Assembly (NCBI GenBank): GCA_037576215.1
Contig: JBANDB010000003.1
Location: 7,006,001-7,070,000, forward strand
Reading direction: 5' to 3'
DNA from: Armillaria gallica
Taxonomy: Eukaryota > Basidiomycota > Agaricomycetes > Agaricales > Physalacriaceae
DNA: 64,000 nt
Below, piece after piece: positions 31,591 through 44,260 of this stretch. The first letter of the stretch is position 1. The number at the start of each line of letters is the position of its first letter. A program made the position numbers and the translations under genes. The notes under the pieces are model-generated. The model was given only the letters and a program-made list of their open reading frames with translations. It was not told the DNA's origin and did not search any database.

Positions 31591-34500
31591 TGCAGTGTCG
31601 AGAGAATGGCAAGATTGGAGGATTCGTACTGGTACTGGAGTATAGTATACAAGGGCAATGTTACATGTATCCGATGAGGAAAAGACGCGCCAATTCAAAC
31701 GGAAATCACAGTCTAATCTCCACGACTCGATGAGGGAACCAACGAAGGAGATATTACGAGAATAATTCGTCGAATCGACTATATGCATGGAGGGCAGGCT
31801 GACATAATGGGCTATGCATGTGTAAACGTTGGCGGTGAGGAATTGGGGGAAAAGGGAAGTGTTACTTATGCAGGTCATTCGCGAGCGAGAGGGCAAGCGG
31901 ATAACTAGGAAAGATTCATGGAATATTATTTCAAACCGCGCCCAACTTGACTTGCGTAATGGATTCGGCATCCATCAAAGCACCATACTCGGCACAAAAC
32001 ATCGGCTGGACAGGTATTTGGCGGTGATATCTCTGGATGAGAATGAGGCGCGACATTCTGTTATGAATGAACATCACGGATGGGGAGAGAAGTGCCAAAG
32101 CACCCTGCGGACCAATATATCGGACCGTCTTGGATCTCCCTATCAAGGGCGGCGCAACATCCTAGGATCCTATGATTAGTACATTTCAGAATGACGCGGT
32201 GACAGAGCTCGCTGCTCACCCTGAGATCCAGTCTCCGGCGCACAGTTCATTCCCTTCACATCCAACCCTATAAGACGCGAGAGCAGGACGATCAGGGGAA
32301 GCGCGTACCAGAGTGATTATTACTTTCCCTGGTCGCATTCAAAGTGCGAACATCCCATCATGCTGTTCGAGCTCGCCTGGTCCATGATCCGCCTCTACGG
32401 TGCGTCTACCGAAGCTCGTTAGGTTACTGATAAAAGGTGGAATAGTAAGGAAATTTCACCTCATCAACCGGACTAGCGAATTCAGGGGCGGGAAGATATG
32501 AGAGAGAAGGGTGAGGTAGCATACAGGGTATCAGACGAAAAGAAAGTGGTGGTTGATGGTGGGGGGCGCAAGACCCCCAATACTCGGCAAAGAGCACTCT
32601 ATTGTAGGGCCCAGCGTAGATAGACCCTATCATTTGCCGTACAAGCGATACCTCCACATCTGTTCCAGCTTAGATCCCGGCTGTTCATCATCGCACCGCT
32701 GGTAACCAAAGGAGAGCGAGACTATTGGAATATCCGCAGTCGGAAACACAGTTGGAAGAGCGCGTGCAGTGAGGAAGCGTCTGCGAAATCGCTTTCTGGT
32801 ACATATTCGGAAGGTCTGGCAGTATGCAAATGAGCACTGATTTCGTTGCCGTTGTCTAAAATGACGCACCTTCGCTGTTGTGACCATCTGCCTCTCATAC
32901 ACGCAAGCTTCCCTGCCACATATCCGGCTGAGTTTTGGCGTAGGCAGCATATACCCACTGTCACTCATTGTTGCTAACTGTCAATCGTCCTCGTAATTCT
33001 ACCACATTCATCAGTCGCCGCTACAAGAGTAGAGTTGGCAGTATGTGCTCACCTTGAACGTCATGTCCGATGTAATATTCACTGCGAAAGAGGAAACATT
33101 GAGTGATGAGCGCTGCCGCCCCACCTGGACACAGCATTTTGCTATCGTCCCGCGATATGGGTAAAGGCGACGCATGAGGTACGTTATCCGCTAATCTCGT
33201 GTATTATTGCAAAGACACCTTCGAGAACCCGCCTTCCACGTTCTTGTATGCGCCATATTGCACGCTCTGGCGAGGTTCGATCATAAACAACAAGCAAGCC
33301 TCCTTGATACTAGCCTGATGTCATGCGTGCGAGAACATCGACGATCTCGAAGAAAATACCGGCATCTCAACGAAGTATGGCACAACACTCTGCATTGACG
33401 TCAAGAAAGTTATCTAATTGCGCATGAATTGTATGGGTAGCGGAACCGGTGCCTTGCTCGCACGACAAATGCTTTTGGACCTCCGTAGGCTCGTACAGAT
33501 TTCCCAGCCACCATACTCTATAAGATGGGTTTGCCGGGACCTATTAAGCTCATTAGAACTGCGCGACCACACACCCAAAGCGATACTAACCATTGTTGGA
33601 GATACCCGGCACATGCAAACTCCAGCCTCTTCCCAGTGGTCCTCTTTCCAAAAAGGCGCGTCTAATACGTTCCATAGGCGCCCTCAATCATCAACACCTT
33701 GTTACCCCCATCTGCAAGATATGTCAGGGTACGTAGAAATGAGAAAAAAGGGAGTCGACTCACTCGCTCTTAGAGATAAATCCGACTGCGGTCCATCCAT
33801 AATAATCTGTGTATGAGCTCCCCGCAGATGTGTTGTCGATCAGCTCGGTAGCAGCATTCCCATCCAGGGGTAGTTGGCTCATCGGGCTCTCCTACGTCAA
33901 TAGCGGCTCAGAAGCGGATTATCAATGGTGGGTCGTGGACGGAGCGAATCTGAGTGATATTTTAGAGGAGAGTGCCGCCGGTTGGGAGTCCAGCGTATGA
34001 TTCACGACATGACGCGGACGGTTCGAGTCGATGACCAGCTAGAAGCCCCATCTAACGTTCCAGGTCGTCGATCTCTGATTGTACAGTCACTGTAAGCGAT
34101 GCCTTCCCCGCCTATGGATCCATCTGTGGCCTAACTAGAACATCAATGAGCTTTAACTGCGTTATACCTGTCGGAATTGCACGCACCTTGCACCGTAATC
34201 CGCTCGCGTCTATGAGCTCAAGCCATTCCCTGACTTGTATGTGAGTTTCTCGCTTCTATGAGTCCACGCCTCGCGTCCGGTATGCGGGTGTTGCGTCCAT
34301 TGCGTCGTGGGAGTAAAGAGACTCCTCTCGATATCGTGTTCCCACATTCTGTGCAGCAGTGGGTCCCGGCCCTAAGACGAACTGTAGCCTCGTGTCAGCA
34401 GATGTACAGGAAATGGATATCGAAAAAAAACAACCCAACCAGGAATCGTATGGCAGCGGCCGAGGTACATATTATTTCGGCATGCGCGGCGGGTAACCGA

Positions 34501-34960
34501 GGCAGCCGAAAGCTGGATGATTGCTTGCTTGTTTCGCAGGAGATCCGTCGCTCGCGTTTTGGAGTGTTGAAGGAATAAAGAGTCGACACGTGAAGGAGAG
34601 CCATGAGTGTACGGTCGAAGAAGGATTACCTCGTGCCACGTGCCTGACGCGTCTTGAAATAGACGCTCATCTTTCCTCCTTCCCTCATCCCGCGCTCAGT
34701 CGATAATCTCCCTCTTTGGCAGATTGCCTCATTGCTTTGGCTCCTCGTGCGATATAGAATGGCTTGCTTTGATTTTAATCTATCTCGGATATTCCGTGAG
34801 CGTGGCATAAACCACTCGTTCATGTCAACGAACTCAACTGTTCCAGTTTTCTCGCAGCAGCTGTACGCGAAAACCTTTTGTTGTGGACTGATACCTTTGG
34901 GCCTGACATTTTTCGGGCCCTCTGGATTGTCTGAGGATGACAGATTATGTCGGATTTAAT
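31590..34960 (+). repeat. Direct repeat copy 2 (partner 15415-18560)
   Basis: Colinear with 15415-18560 over about 3.2 kb, with indels (for example the G-run of copy 1 is absent and about 200 bases differ near 31.85-32.0 kb). It contains family-R blocks at 32.16, 32.64-32.95, 33.3-34.0 and 34.1-34.6 kb. The minus-strand frame at 32968-32630 is open for 112 codons, but its relative in copy 1 is broken; no product is assigned. Confidence 0.72.
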
Positions 34961-34969
34961 GTGAATGAA

Positions 34970-36040
34970 TGCCGCGGGGGGTACCTATCCCGTGCGACTC
35001 GTTAGCTCTGCAGCACGGCGAGCCTTCGTATCCGCGTATATACCCTGATTTTCCTCCAATTTATGGCACCGTCGTGCCTCGTGTTAATGACAGGACTTAA
35101 TTATGCCTCGGGCTCTACTGTGTTGATTCCGTTTTTCGCTCTTCGAATGGACCAAAATTGACTAGAAAAGATTAGTTTGGATTCTAACATTGGACTATTA
35201 ACTATAAATGCCATTCAACTTGATTTACGGTGTGCAGGCACTGAATATGAGCTCCAGTAACACTCGGGGCTCCTCTATCAAGGCGTTCCAAGCGTCTGGA
35301 AGTCCGGACTTGTTTCGGAAGTGTTCTGATTCGCTGTGCTTGGCATGTTCCGAGAATAAAGGTAGAAATGTCGTTGCAAACCAAGGAAGGTGTGTAGATT
35401 TAATGATTCAACACTCAAATCTTTGACGTACCTCGTACTCAGGGGCGCGTCAATATTCGGGCGATCGAACGGATGAGGTCCCCGCGACAATCCCTGACGA
35501 CGAAGATTTGAATCTTCAGTCTCGGGGCCTTCAACATCGATTCCTCCGTGAATTACGCCCGCTTTCCGACGCGTACTAATGTCCTAGATGTCTCGTAGAC
35601 ATCAAAAGTGAGGTCTATTTTCCCTCAAGCGGCGTCTCATTGCCCCCACTTTAGCCTAGACGGTTCTTGAACACCCGGGAGCAAGCCTACTGAATCCGGG
35701 TTGATATAATTCGATCCTGAGAGGCATCAAAATGAGCGTTCACCTTTCTTGTAAATTCCTCTCGTTTTTCCCTTCCTTTTCCGCTGAATTTTTGACATAG
35801 TTAAATATAAATCATCTTATCATACATTCCCCGTACGTGAATAGACCCTTTCTCGCCTGCAAATGCTAACGAGAGCCTTCGAGATTAAAAAAAAAATCAA
35901 ATCCTGCGTCGGCATGGCCAGCTATTCATCCTCTCTGTTAGAGTCAAGCGGCGTGCAATATCCGAATACCAGTATCCTGCTGTACCCAGGAAGCGGTAGC
36001 CAGGAAATAAACGAATTCAACGGCCACATTCCTTGGACGA
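34970..36040. other. Gene-poor region, partly duplicated at 45.3 kb
   Basis: About 35455-35600 matches 45340-45480 (CATCGATTCCTCCGTGAATT versus TATCGATTCCTCCGTGAATT with shared flanks). No gene is supported. Confidence 0.4.
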
Positions 36041-36044
36041 CGAA

Positions 36045-36300
36045 TCTGTGGGAGTCATCGGACACGAGCGAAGGATTGGTGTCTTGCCATTACTGGAACG
36101 CATCGTTGACGTTCTTCATCCTGTTTCCCGGCTATCGGTCTGGGCTTCAAAGCGGGGACAAAAGGTCAAACATATCTTTCCCGAAGAGAAGGAAACCGTC
36201 AGTTGCTTGATAGAGTTGCATCAAGGGGAGGGAGGGTGTATCCAGGTATTGGAGGAAGCACGGGTGACGGATCAAGGTGACGAAGTTAGTCGTTGGAATT
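36045..36300 (+). pseudogene. Relic of Dicer-like C-terminus
   Basis: Reads ERIVDVLHPVSRLSVWASKR and then CLIELHQGEGG and EEARVTDQGDEV, close to the tail of the Dicer-like gene ending at 6229. The preceding residues (IGVLPLLERIV) match IGVLLLLERIV there. Nothing of the RNase III catalytic core is present upstream. It is a fragment without its own start or partner exons. Confidence 0.7.
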
Positions 36301-36615
36301 TCACGCACCCGATATCATTCCACCAGTACACTTCAGAGTCCTTTTTACATATCCAGACCACTTCGCATACGAATCCACATTCCTTCCTTTCGCCGTGCGA
36401 TATCAAGAAAGAAACCCCGCAAGGGCTGACATCCAGAATTCGAAACTCGCGTTGCTTCCTCGGCCCTGCTATTGATGGGGCGTTCGATGTCAGGGGAATT
36501 TCACCTGTGGAAGACATTATGTTAAGCGAACCTATTTTGATGGAGGAGCAAATGGGACCATGACGTCAGACGAAATAAGTAGAGATCAGGATTATACTCT
36601 TGAAAAATGATGTGT

Positions 36616-36707
36616 TCCCTGGTCGTATACCGGTTCGTACACGCGTCCATCGTAGATGGGGGTAGAGCTACTGCCAGGATATCTGGGTTCGACTCCCAGC
36701 CAGAGAG
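36616..36707 (+). pseudogene. tRNA-like relic
   Basis: Keeps a D-arm (GTATACCGGTTCGTAC), the T-arm CTGGG-TTCGACT-CCCAG and an acceptor with one mismatch, as in the element at 21443. The anticodon arm does not pair, so I do not call a functional tRNA. Confidence 0.5.
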
Positions 36708-36968
36708 TGTCCCAGAATGAGTGCTGCTTTTTCTCCGGGTGACAGTGAGCGGTTGGAGTCTGGACCGCCGGACCGAGGCGCCAAAGTTGCAAGTTTAAGT
36801 GAATAGTAAAAGCTCTCTTGCTCGCTGTGAAGAAAAGACTGAGTAACAGAATATACAGTATGTGATAACAAAGGGTAAGGGAGCGTGAATTATTTTCAGT
36901 GGACAAATATAGGATAAGAACGCAACTCAATCGCGTAGTAAAAGGATCGGGATCTCCATCGTCAACCT

Positions 36969-37339
36969 TTACTTGCTTTTTGTCGCAGAGCCTCCGCTAG
37001 TGTTAGTCTGCCCTCCACTACCGGTCACACCGGGCTCCTTAGGGTTTCCCCCTCCATTTCCTGCAGATCCCGAACTAGTGTTGGTCTGTTTTCCACGAGG
37101 AAGATACCTATGAAATGCTCGATGAGATATCTCGCCAGTGCGGAAATCACGTACCCTTGTCCTACGCTGACCAGCATTCAGTACGGGAAAGAAGAATGAA
37201 CAAGTGATCAAACTGCGAACCTGGATGAACTTCCGCTGTGAAAGGAACCGTGAGCACCGAGAGGGAGATGAGAAATGAGACGATACAAACCGTGCGGACA
37301 TGAAATGCCTTGGAGGAGCTGGAAAATGCTGAATACCAT
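36969..37339 (-). CDS. Tiny Gly/Ser/Thr-rich protein gene, copy 1 (possibly broken)
   Basis: Paralogue of 46067-46454. A TATAAAAG box lies about 60 bases upstream (near 37394-37401). The ATG at 37339 starts MVFSIFQLLQGIS. The last exon encodes YLPRGKQTNTSSGSAGNGGG and later GGQTNTSGGSATKSK, with the same QTxTxxGSA motif twice, as in copy 2. The two micro-exons (15 and 12 nt) give GSSSSVGQG in the phase of the last exon, matching copy 2. Exon 1, however, comes out one base off that phase at the best donor, so this copy may be frameshifted or use a donor I have not found. Function unknown. Confidence 0.5.
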
Positions 37340-37649
37340 GTTTGCAGTGCGTTCGGCAGGGCTGAATGAAGAAATACGCACCTCATATGTAGCCTTTTAT
37401 ACCACGCATGCATATATTGATGTACAAGCCCGTTGTCGTCATGGTACAAAATACCGCCGTTTCAGTGTACACATCAGGATTGCCGCAAATCAAATCATAG
37501 AAGAACGCAACTGTAAATCGGTAGCGCGTGTAGCATGTACCGTCGTTGATAGCACTGACACTGCCGACCCGTGCCAGTATACACGAACAGGGATCATGGT
37601 GTGCATGCCTCCGTGATGATGAACAGGGCGGGATCGCCGGTGTGCTTTA

Positions 37650-39130
37650 CCAAGGTGCCATCGCAGAATTATTTTAAGACCACATTTATTTCCAAGGTGG
37701 CGGAGCGAGAAGAGTCAACTCCAGGGAACGACAGCGATCTGTTGCAGAGATAGACGTAGTAGTCTCTGTATTTGTTTTTCAGTCGGATCGTCGTCGCGTC
37801 TTTGGTTCAATTTCTCAGTAAGGTGAACGTCCAAGGAGGCTTGGCGTATCATCAGCGGATTCTTCCCTTCCGCAGGAAACGTTGAGACGATGGCCACGGC
37901 GACGAAGCTATGTGGCACTGATTGTTGAACGACACATTTTATCCCCCTCATAGCGAAAGTCCCGTAGTGCTGGTATCCCACCTGGATACACCATTGTCCA
38001 ATACGCGGGTAAAGGCGGCGCATATGGAACGAACGCAGCGACAATGTTGCAGAAAAGGCCGGCATCTCGACGAAGACTTGCACATTGACATCAAGAAAGT
38101 CATCTGATTACGCATGGATTAGATGGTAGCGGAACTGATGCCCTACTCATAAGAGGAATATTTTGAGGCTCCTCGTACAGATTTCCTATCCGCTATACTT
38201 TATATGATTTGATTTCTGGTACCTATTTATATCATGATGATTGCACGACCACACCTAAAATGATACTATCACTAACCATTGTTGAAGATATCCGGCAGAT
38301 TGTTCATCTTTAAAACGCATACGTCAACTCTCCTTGCTGTGATCTCCTCTCCAAAAAGCATGTCCGCGCAAGCATACGTCCCGTGGGCGCCCAACACCTC
38401 GTTACCCATCTGCAAGCTACATAAAAATCAAGGTCCGCAAAGTGAGAAAAACGGGAGTCGACTCACTAGCTCTCTGGCATCCAACCACGACGATCTCTGC
38501 ATGAGCTCGTTCTTCATATCGATCAGTGGCGTGCTCGATAGCGGAGCTCCCATCCAGGCGTGTTAGATTCGTCGAGCTCTCGTCATCAGCCCGACGGTGG
38601 TGGGTTTGCGGACTGCGCGAACCTGGGTGATGTTTGTTTGTGAGGAAGGGAGACCGAGGCCATTTGGGCGTCCAGCGTATGTTTCACGGCATGGAGATTC
38701 GGGCTGATGGATAAGACGAATAACTAGAGGTCCCATCAATGTTCCGCGGTCGTTGACAACGTTGATCTCTGGCCCGAAAATCGAACAGTCACTGTAAGCG
38801 ATACCCTCCCCGCCCGTTATCCCAGCAGTATCCTGGCTGTTTAACGCTGTGCTGCTGGCGAACAACGGAGAATAAGGCTTGGGATACTGAAATGGGGTGG
38901 GATGAGAGCGAGAGTTGCAGTAGGAAGGAATAGGGCGACGAAGAGTAATCGCCTGTGATCTATGCATCGGTGAGCTCTAACGTTGTCATAGTTGTCAGAT
39001 TCCACGCACCTTGCACCGTTGAGTTGTGCATGCCTCTCGTCCACGCACCATTCCCAGATGGATTTCTTGGACTGAGCTTTTGTTCGACGGCACTGGCAGT
39101 GTTGCATCGCAAAGCTCGATGCCGTCAGGC
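37650..39130. repeat. Family-R repeats, duplicated at 46.8-47.9 and 43.56-44.01 kb
   Basis: About 37640-38460 aligns with 46795-47780. About 38660-39130 aligns with 43560-44010 (shared GTCCAGCGTATG(A/T)TT, GGACTGAGCTTT, CAAAGCT.GATGCCG). Parts also match 17.05-17.70 and 33.42-34.10 kb. All are on the same strand. No gene assembled. Confidence 0.5.
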
Positions 39131-40440
39131 TTCAAGCTTCATTCCCAGTCAAAAGTCTGTGGACATGAGTCGACTGTCGTATAGATCCATCGATAAATCG
39201 ATGGCTACCTGTCAGTCTCTAATAATGGCCCATTCTATTTTTGCTTCTCGGGTAACTGTGGGTGTGCATAGACAGCTATAGATTTCTATCGATGCATATC
39301 TATACATGCCTATACCTATTGGTCTAGCTATCTACATAACCCTGTGTATATTCCCGCTTGACCGATTGCCTCGTCGCCTCTCGTTCTAATCCCGCACGCC
39401 GTCGATTGATTCTAATATCAGATGATATTCAGTGCAGAAGTCAAGTGAAGGGCTGCACTTTGCGTACCTTGGCTGCTGCAAAAGTCGTAGTAGGGTGTCG
39501 AATACATCGGCTTTACCGGTGCACGAGCATCCCTAGGAAAATCCGTGAGCCAAGCGGGAAACTCTCATGGAACAGGGAGATGGGAGGATATCATGATTTC
39601 GGGGTACGTATGGCACCAGTATGGGGGTTTTGAACATGGCAGGCTGTAAGAAAAGTAAGACGACGTCAAGGTGAGGTTACTAGCCACTTGGCGAGCTCAC
39701 CTTCGCCCAGGACAAATGCAATATCCACTCTGCTGGTCACTATCTCTTGCAAGTAAAAACAAAACCGGCTATATGCGGTGTTGTTGGCGCCCTTCCGAGT
39801 CTGCAGTACCATTTTGACGAGCTGAACGCGTATCGTGATTCGTGAACATGACCAAGGGACCGCCTACGAGGAATTGACGAGAAGAACGACAGAAACCAGG
39901 AGTAACAGCATGAAAAGCAGTCAGTGGACACGACCAGCAAGGTATCATACGGCGGCAGTGATGGTGGTACGAGTAAGAAGGGTGTCGGACTTAGCCGGCC
40001 TCGGAGCCGCGGAACTTGGTAGGACGTCTGCCAGTGCGACGATAACGACTACTTCTCAGTACCTGCCCACCACCAATGAAATTTGTCAAGTGCGCTTGCG
40101 GACAACTACTCTTGCAAACTCGAACCAAGATTATGACCATAAGGTAGTGCAAAGGTTTTGAGGCAAGTACATCACTCCATAAATCTCTCTACATACCTAT
40201 AGGTGTCTACGGATCGACTCGTACCTGTAGACGTCAACCTAGGCCCACAGACTTTTGACTGGGCTTCATTCCCAGCGTGAGTTGGTTTTTCCTACATAGT
40301 GTGTTAGCCAACGTGCAAGTTGAAATTAGTATATGCTTACCTTCAAGCTTCAAGGGCTGCATGAAAATTCGTGACTTCGGTGAGCAACCAGGCTTTGGAC
40401 CTTCGGTGAACGCGGAGACATCGGACCGATCCAAGCGAGC
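39131..40440. other. Gene-poor region
   Basis: AT-rich stretch with TATA/GATA-like repeats at 39265-39345. The remaining short ORFs lack recognisable domains. Confidence 0.4.
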
Positions 40441-40453
40441 GGAGATTGAACAT

Positions 40454-41590
40454 GACGCGTCTGTGGCGTGGGAATCATAAGGACCTTGCCATTTAGGGCT
40501 GGCTCCGGAAACGTTCGACGACGAGCTTGAGGAGCTAACGGTACTCTGTCCCCCGCTGTATCCAATATCCAGAATGTCCAATAATTTTTCTGCTTTTTGC
40601 TCTCCTTTATATTATCAAATCTGTTGGTAGGATGTCATAAAACCGTACGTTTATTAATCATTTCTACCTTTCTTTCATCTAATCTGTATATAACTCAGCT
40701 TGGGCAGAGAGAAGGCACCATGAATCGATTAAAGCAAAGGGCACGAGCGGGTCACACTCTTCCAGGATGAGCAGACATGTGTTTTACGGAAGACCTCGCC
40801 TATCATGCAAAATATCATAGTTACGCCTTCTTGTATCCTTTATTATTCTCAACACCATTGCTCATGACATTTTAGGTGCGTCTGCCGATGGAACCACATT
40901 CAACGACTTTCAGCAGATTCCCGTCGGCGCCATGACTGATTGTGAACACGAGAAGATAAGCCTTGTCTACTTATATCAGCGGACGATGGCCTGGCTCCCA
41001 AGTTCACGTTCACACCTCTCTGAGACTGTAACCCGCAAGGAGCCGCTGCGGGATATATATGGCTGGTCTTCATAGTACCCGCGTTCCATTACTTCTCATC
41101 GATCAACAGTGCGTGCATGCGTTCCGAGCCTATAAACATATACTGACTTCGAAGATATTTGTAGGATACATCGCTGCCGAGGGACGGTCAAGACTTTGCG
41201 TTGGACTACACTCTTAGCGTCCTTCTCCAGCCAGGAGCTTCAACCACCACTTTAGATTGCTTGATGACCGACGTAACCGACCCCGTCATGTCCCCGTAGG
41301 TGCGAAGTGCTCACTAGTTTCAGCGTACGAAGATGTGCGGTCAGACAAGTCCTAGTCGACGTGGTTGCTTCTCTACCAGATTGCCGTGACTGAGCTTAAT
41401 ACGAGGAGACAAACATCAGATTCGACTCGTCTGTGTCTCAGCAGACGATTATCTGGCTCTCAAGTCTGTTTACAGCCAGTTTCGCCCACGTATTCACACT
41501 CACAGTTTCTGGACTGTGACTCACGACAAGTTGTCGCGTGATATATGTTACTGGGGAAAGCATTGTTTGCAGGGTAATGTCAACTCGGCC
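40454..41590 (+). pseudogene. Kinase-family relic K1
   Basis: Begins with leader copy 2 (ACGCGT box at 40455), a leader intron ending TCAG near 40700, and exon MNRLKQRARAG at 40720. Then fragments of the exon before the kinase domain appear twice: 40930-41240 (ending with GATATTTGTAGGATACATCG) and 41390-41590 (AGACAAACATCAGATTCGAC...). These match 54970-55270 in relic K3. Catalytic parts are missing. The double fragment suggests an internal duplication. Confidence 0.55.
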
Positions 41591-41599
41591 CTTAGATGT

Positions 41600-42560
41600 A
41601 GCTGAAGTATAACCCCGTGGAGATCTGGTCGGGTTTCGTATAACTGCGTAATTCATCTTCTCTTACTGTGTCCAAAGTCGAGCTATGGCGCAAGGTCCTC
41701 GGACTTCAAGCCCCGGTCCTGTTGCGAAGACGGCCAGCCATTGTCGTCAGCAGATGAAGCTGAGAGGGAGATCATTCCCCGACCAGAAGATCCGCCATGG
41801 TAAGCAATTTTTACATTCCTCAATCGTTGTCCTGGACTATACGTCCCTCGTCAGCCTCGTAAACGTTTTAAGATGAGGTCGCAAGTTACCGAAATTGTGA
41901 AGACATATACCCATTCTCAAGGACCGGGGTCTTTATTGTATTAGCTGGCCGAAGAGCACGGGTTCAGTTCGTCGGTTTCTATGTCTTATAGGCTGCTCTT
42001 CTTCTGTCCCTTTCTTGTTCCTCTTCCGTAGTCCTACATAGCCCCAGTTCGCATGTGCAAGGCAATATATGGTTGCTGAGCGGACATGACCCATGTTATC
42101 TTTCCGCCTGGTATGTTACTCCGCAGAGTTATATCTCGGTGACCAGTGTTCTCGCATCCCGAGGTGCTTCACGTGTTGATCCTGTTGATCTTACGTGTTT
42201 CGGTTGTGTGAATTTCTCACTCGCTTGTGGAAAATATGCGCTCTCGAACCTGTAGCAGAGTTATAATACTAATATTGATGAGAAATTTCTCACCAGAAGA
42301 TAGCATTGCTGCGCTCCTCGCGAAATATTGGCCTCAAGTCATGGTGGATGACTCGTCAATATACCGGTGATTTCGGCCCTCCACGATTCGAAGGTGGTAC
42401 TGCTTTGCAATTAATCGTTATTATCCGGTCATCCAAGTCAGAGTGCCCATTATTAGGTCCCGGGACCGGCGTTCAACGCTTATGTAGGTTTCGCTTCGCC
42501 AGCTATGGTTAATTCCTCAGCTTCGGTCATCAGTAAGGGCGCACAAAGCACGCATTTTTC
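41600..42560. other. Gene-poor region
   Basis: No ORF with recognisable features and no repeat of the families described. Confidence 0.4.
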
Positions 42561-42932
42561 GGACACGAGTGACTTCTAGGCACACGTGAAACCCGGTATT
42601 CTGGGTCGATGAGGCATTTTCGAAGTATACTCCCACCACCGGGGACCTGAAGCTAGGAACCCTTTAGGGTGTGAGACCCCGCTTCCCTTTTAAATCTATT
42701 CATTTCATTAACAACGAATAGGTTCATCCCGCCTATCGGGGTGCTACTCACGAAGGCCATTGAGATACGCTCACTAGTCTCTGAGAGGACGACCTCTTGG
42801 TGTCCGGTGACAACGAGCGCGTGTTGGATTTTCCAGGCTCGACAATCCATTGCACTGGTGCAAACTGTACCGTCAGAGTATTTAAGTAGCGCGAAAACTT
42901 CAACAACAACCCAGACTCAAATCTCCACAACA

Positions 42933-43467
42933 ATGCGTCTCTTCTCAATTGTCTCTGCCGTTCTCATCGCCGCGCCCCTCGTCATGGGCGTGGACTGGAC
43001 CGTCCAAGTAGGCGCCAGTAACGGATTCACGTTCACCCCGAACGAAATCCACCCCGCCATTGGGGATACTGTCACCTTCACCTACCTCACCAGAAACCGT
43101 GAGTATCCGCCTCCGTCCTGCGTTTCTCCTTCCCTCTTACCCACTTACAGATTCGGCGACGACTACGACGTTCACCTCTCCCTGCCCTCCTCCTCCGGGC
43201 GGAGTAGGACCGAACGGGTTCGATAGTGGATTGTAGGCTGCCTTTATTTCATCTGGTTTCGGGGCATTGGCTGATATTGTCGCTAGCCTTGACGCTGTCA
43301 GCGCGCCGGGTAGCACATTCACCACCACGATCCTCGATACCGAGCCTCACTGGGTGTCGTGCATGCAAGCCGGGGGAGCTCACTGCCGCTTGGGCATGAC
43401 CCTCGCCATTAATCCGACTGCCGACCAGACTGAGGCGCAGTTCATGACCAATGCTATTAATTCTTGA
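42933..43467 (+). CDS. Secreted cupredoxin (plastocyanin-like) protein
   Basis: Exons 42933-43098, 43151-43232 and 43287-43467, all in phase, giving 142 aa. The signal peptide MRLFSIVSAVLIAAPLVMG is followed by FTFTPNEIHPAIGDTVTFTY, the first strands of the fold. The copper ligands can be placed: His at the exon 1/2 junction (RNHSATT), then Cys, His and Met in VSCMQAGGAHCRLGM. An in-frame TAG at 43234 is inside the second intron (54 nt, GTAGGC...CGCTAG). Removing it joins NGFDSGF to LDAVSAPGSTFTTTILD, as in relatives, so the gene looks intact. Small extracellular cupredoxins of this type are common in mushrooms; electron transfer or a cell-wall role is likely but unproven. Two relics lie at 61.56-61.87 kb (minus) and 63.24-63.83 kb. 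Confidence 0.85.
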
Positions 43468-43559
43468 AGGGGTACCTGGAGAGTGGAATATCTAGTGTGT
43501 ACGAAATATCTAGGCTTGTAGTCGAAGGCCGAATGTCATGTCTTGTTCTGTGTCCTGTG

Positions 43560-44010
43560 CTAGTCGGGCGTCCAGCGTATGATTAATGACACGGCGGTTC
43601 GAGTCGAAGGCTAGCTAGTAGTAGAAGTCGGTCTAACGTTCCATGGTTGTCGATCTCCGGCTGGAAGATCGTACAGTCTGTTTACCGCTGTGCTTCCGCC
43701 AAGCAGGGGAGAGCGAGACTTTGAGGATGCCCGCTGTCTGAAATACGGTTGGATGAGAGCAAGAGTTGTGGCGGGAATGAATAGGACGATGAAGAGCAAT
43801 CGCCTATGGTCAATATGGATACATTGATGAGCTCATTATCAGATTTTTCTGGGAATTTCGCGCACATTGAGCGTGCACCGTCAGGCTGTACCCGTCTCTC
43901 AGATCCTCATATATCATATCTCATTCACGGAGAATTCCCAGTTGGATTTCGTGGACTGAGCTTTGGCTCGACGACTGGTAGTGCCATTGCAAGCAGCAAA
44001 GCTTGATGCC
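43560..44010. repeat. Family-R repeat (match to 38660-39130)
   Basis: Same order of blocks as 38.66-39.13 kb and, for its first 120 bases, 17.59-17.70 and 33.98-34.09 kb. On the minus strand SNRISDSGHPQSLALPCLAEA recalls other family-R peptides. Not coding as it stands. Confidence 0.45.
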
Positions 44011-44163
44011 GGTGTGAGTTGACTTTACTAAACACAGCGTTCATCAATGTGTTCCAAGTAAAAGTTACTATCTGCTCACCTTCAAGGGCTGTATGAAAGT
44101 TCGCCGTCTTCATCCCGGCCATACGTTTCGATCAGTGCGAGCGGAGGTGACATCCGGAGATGA

Positions 44164-44260
44164 GACGCGTCTGTGGCGTGGGAAATGACCTTGTCGCCAT
44201 TTAGGGCTAGCTCCGGAAACGTCGTACCCAACGACTACGTACGTTGCTCTACATCTTGCA
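44164..44260 (+). promoter_or_regulatory. Orphan leader module, copy 3
   Basis: ACGCGTCTGTGGCGTGGGAA followed by CCATTTAGGGCTAGCTCCGG and ACCCAACGACTACG, as in other leader copies, but no kinase or F-box exon follows. Confidence 0.45.

Noticed and set aside
36616..36707. A second functional tRNA
   Set aside because: D- and T-arms are intact but the anticodon arm cannot be paired.
43234..43236. In-frame TAG as proof that the cupredoxin gene is dead
   Set aside because: The stop falls inside a GT-AG intron whose removal restores the family motif.
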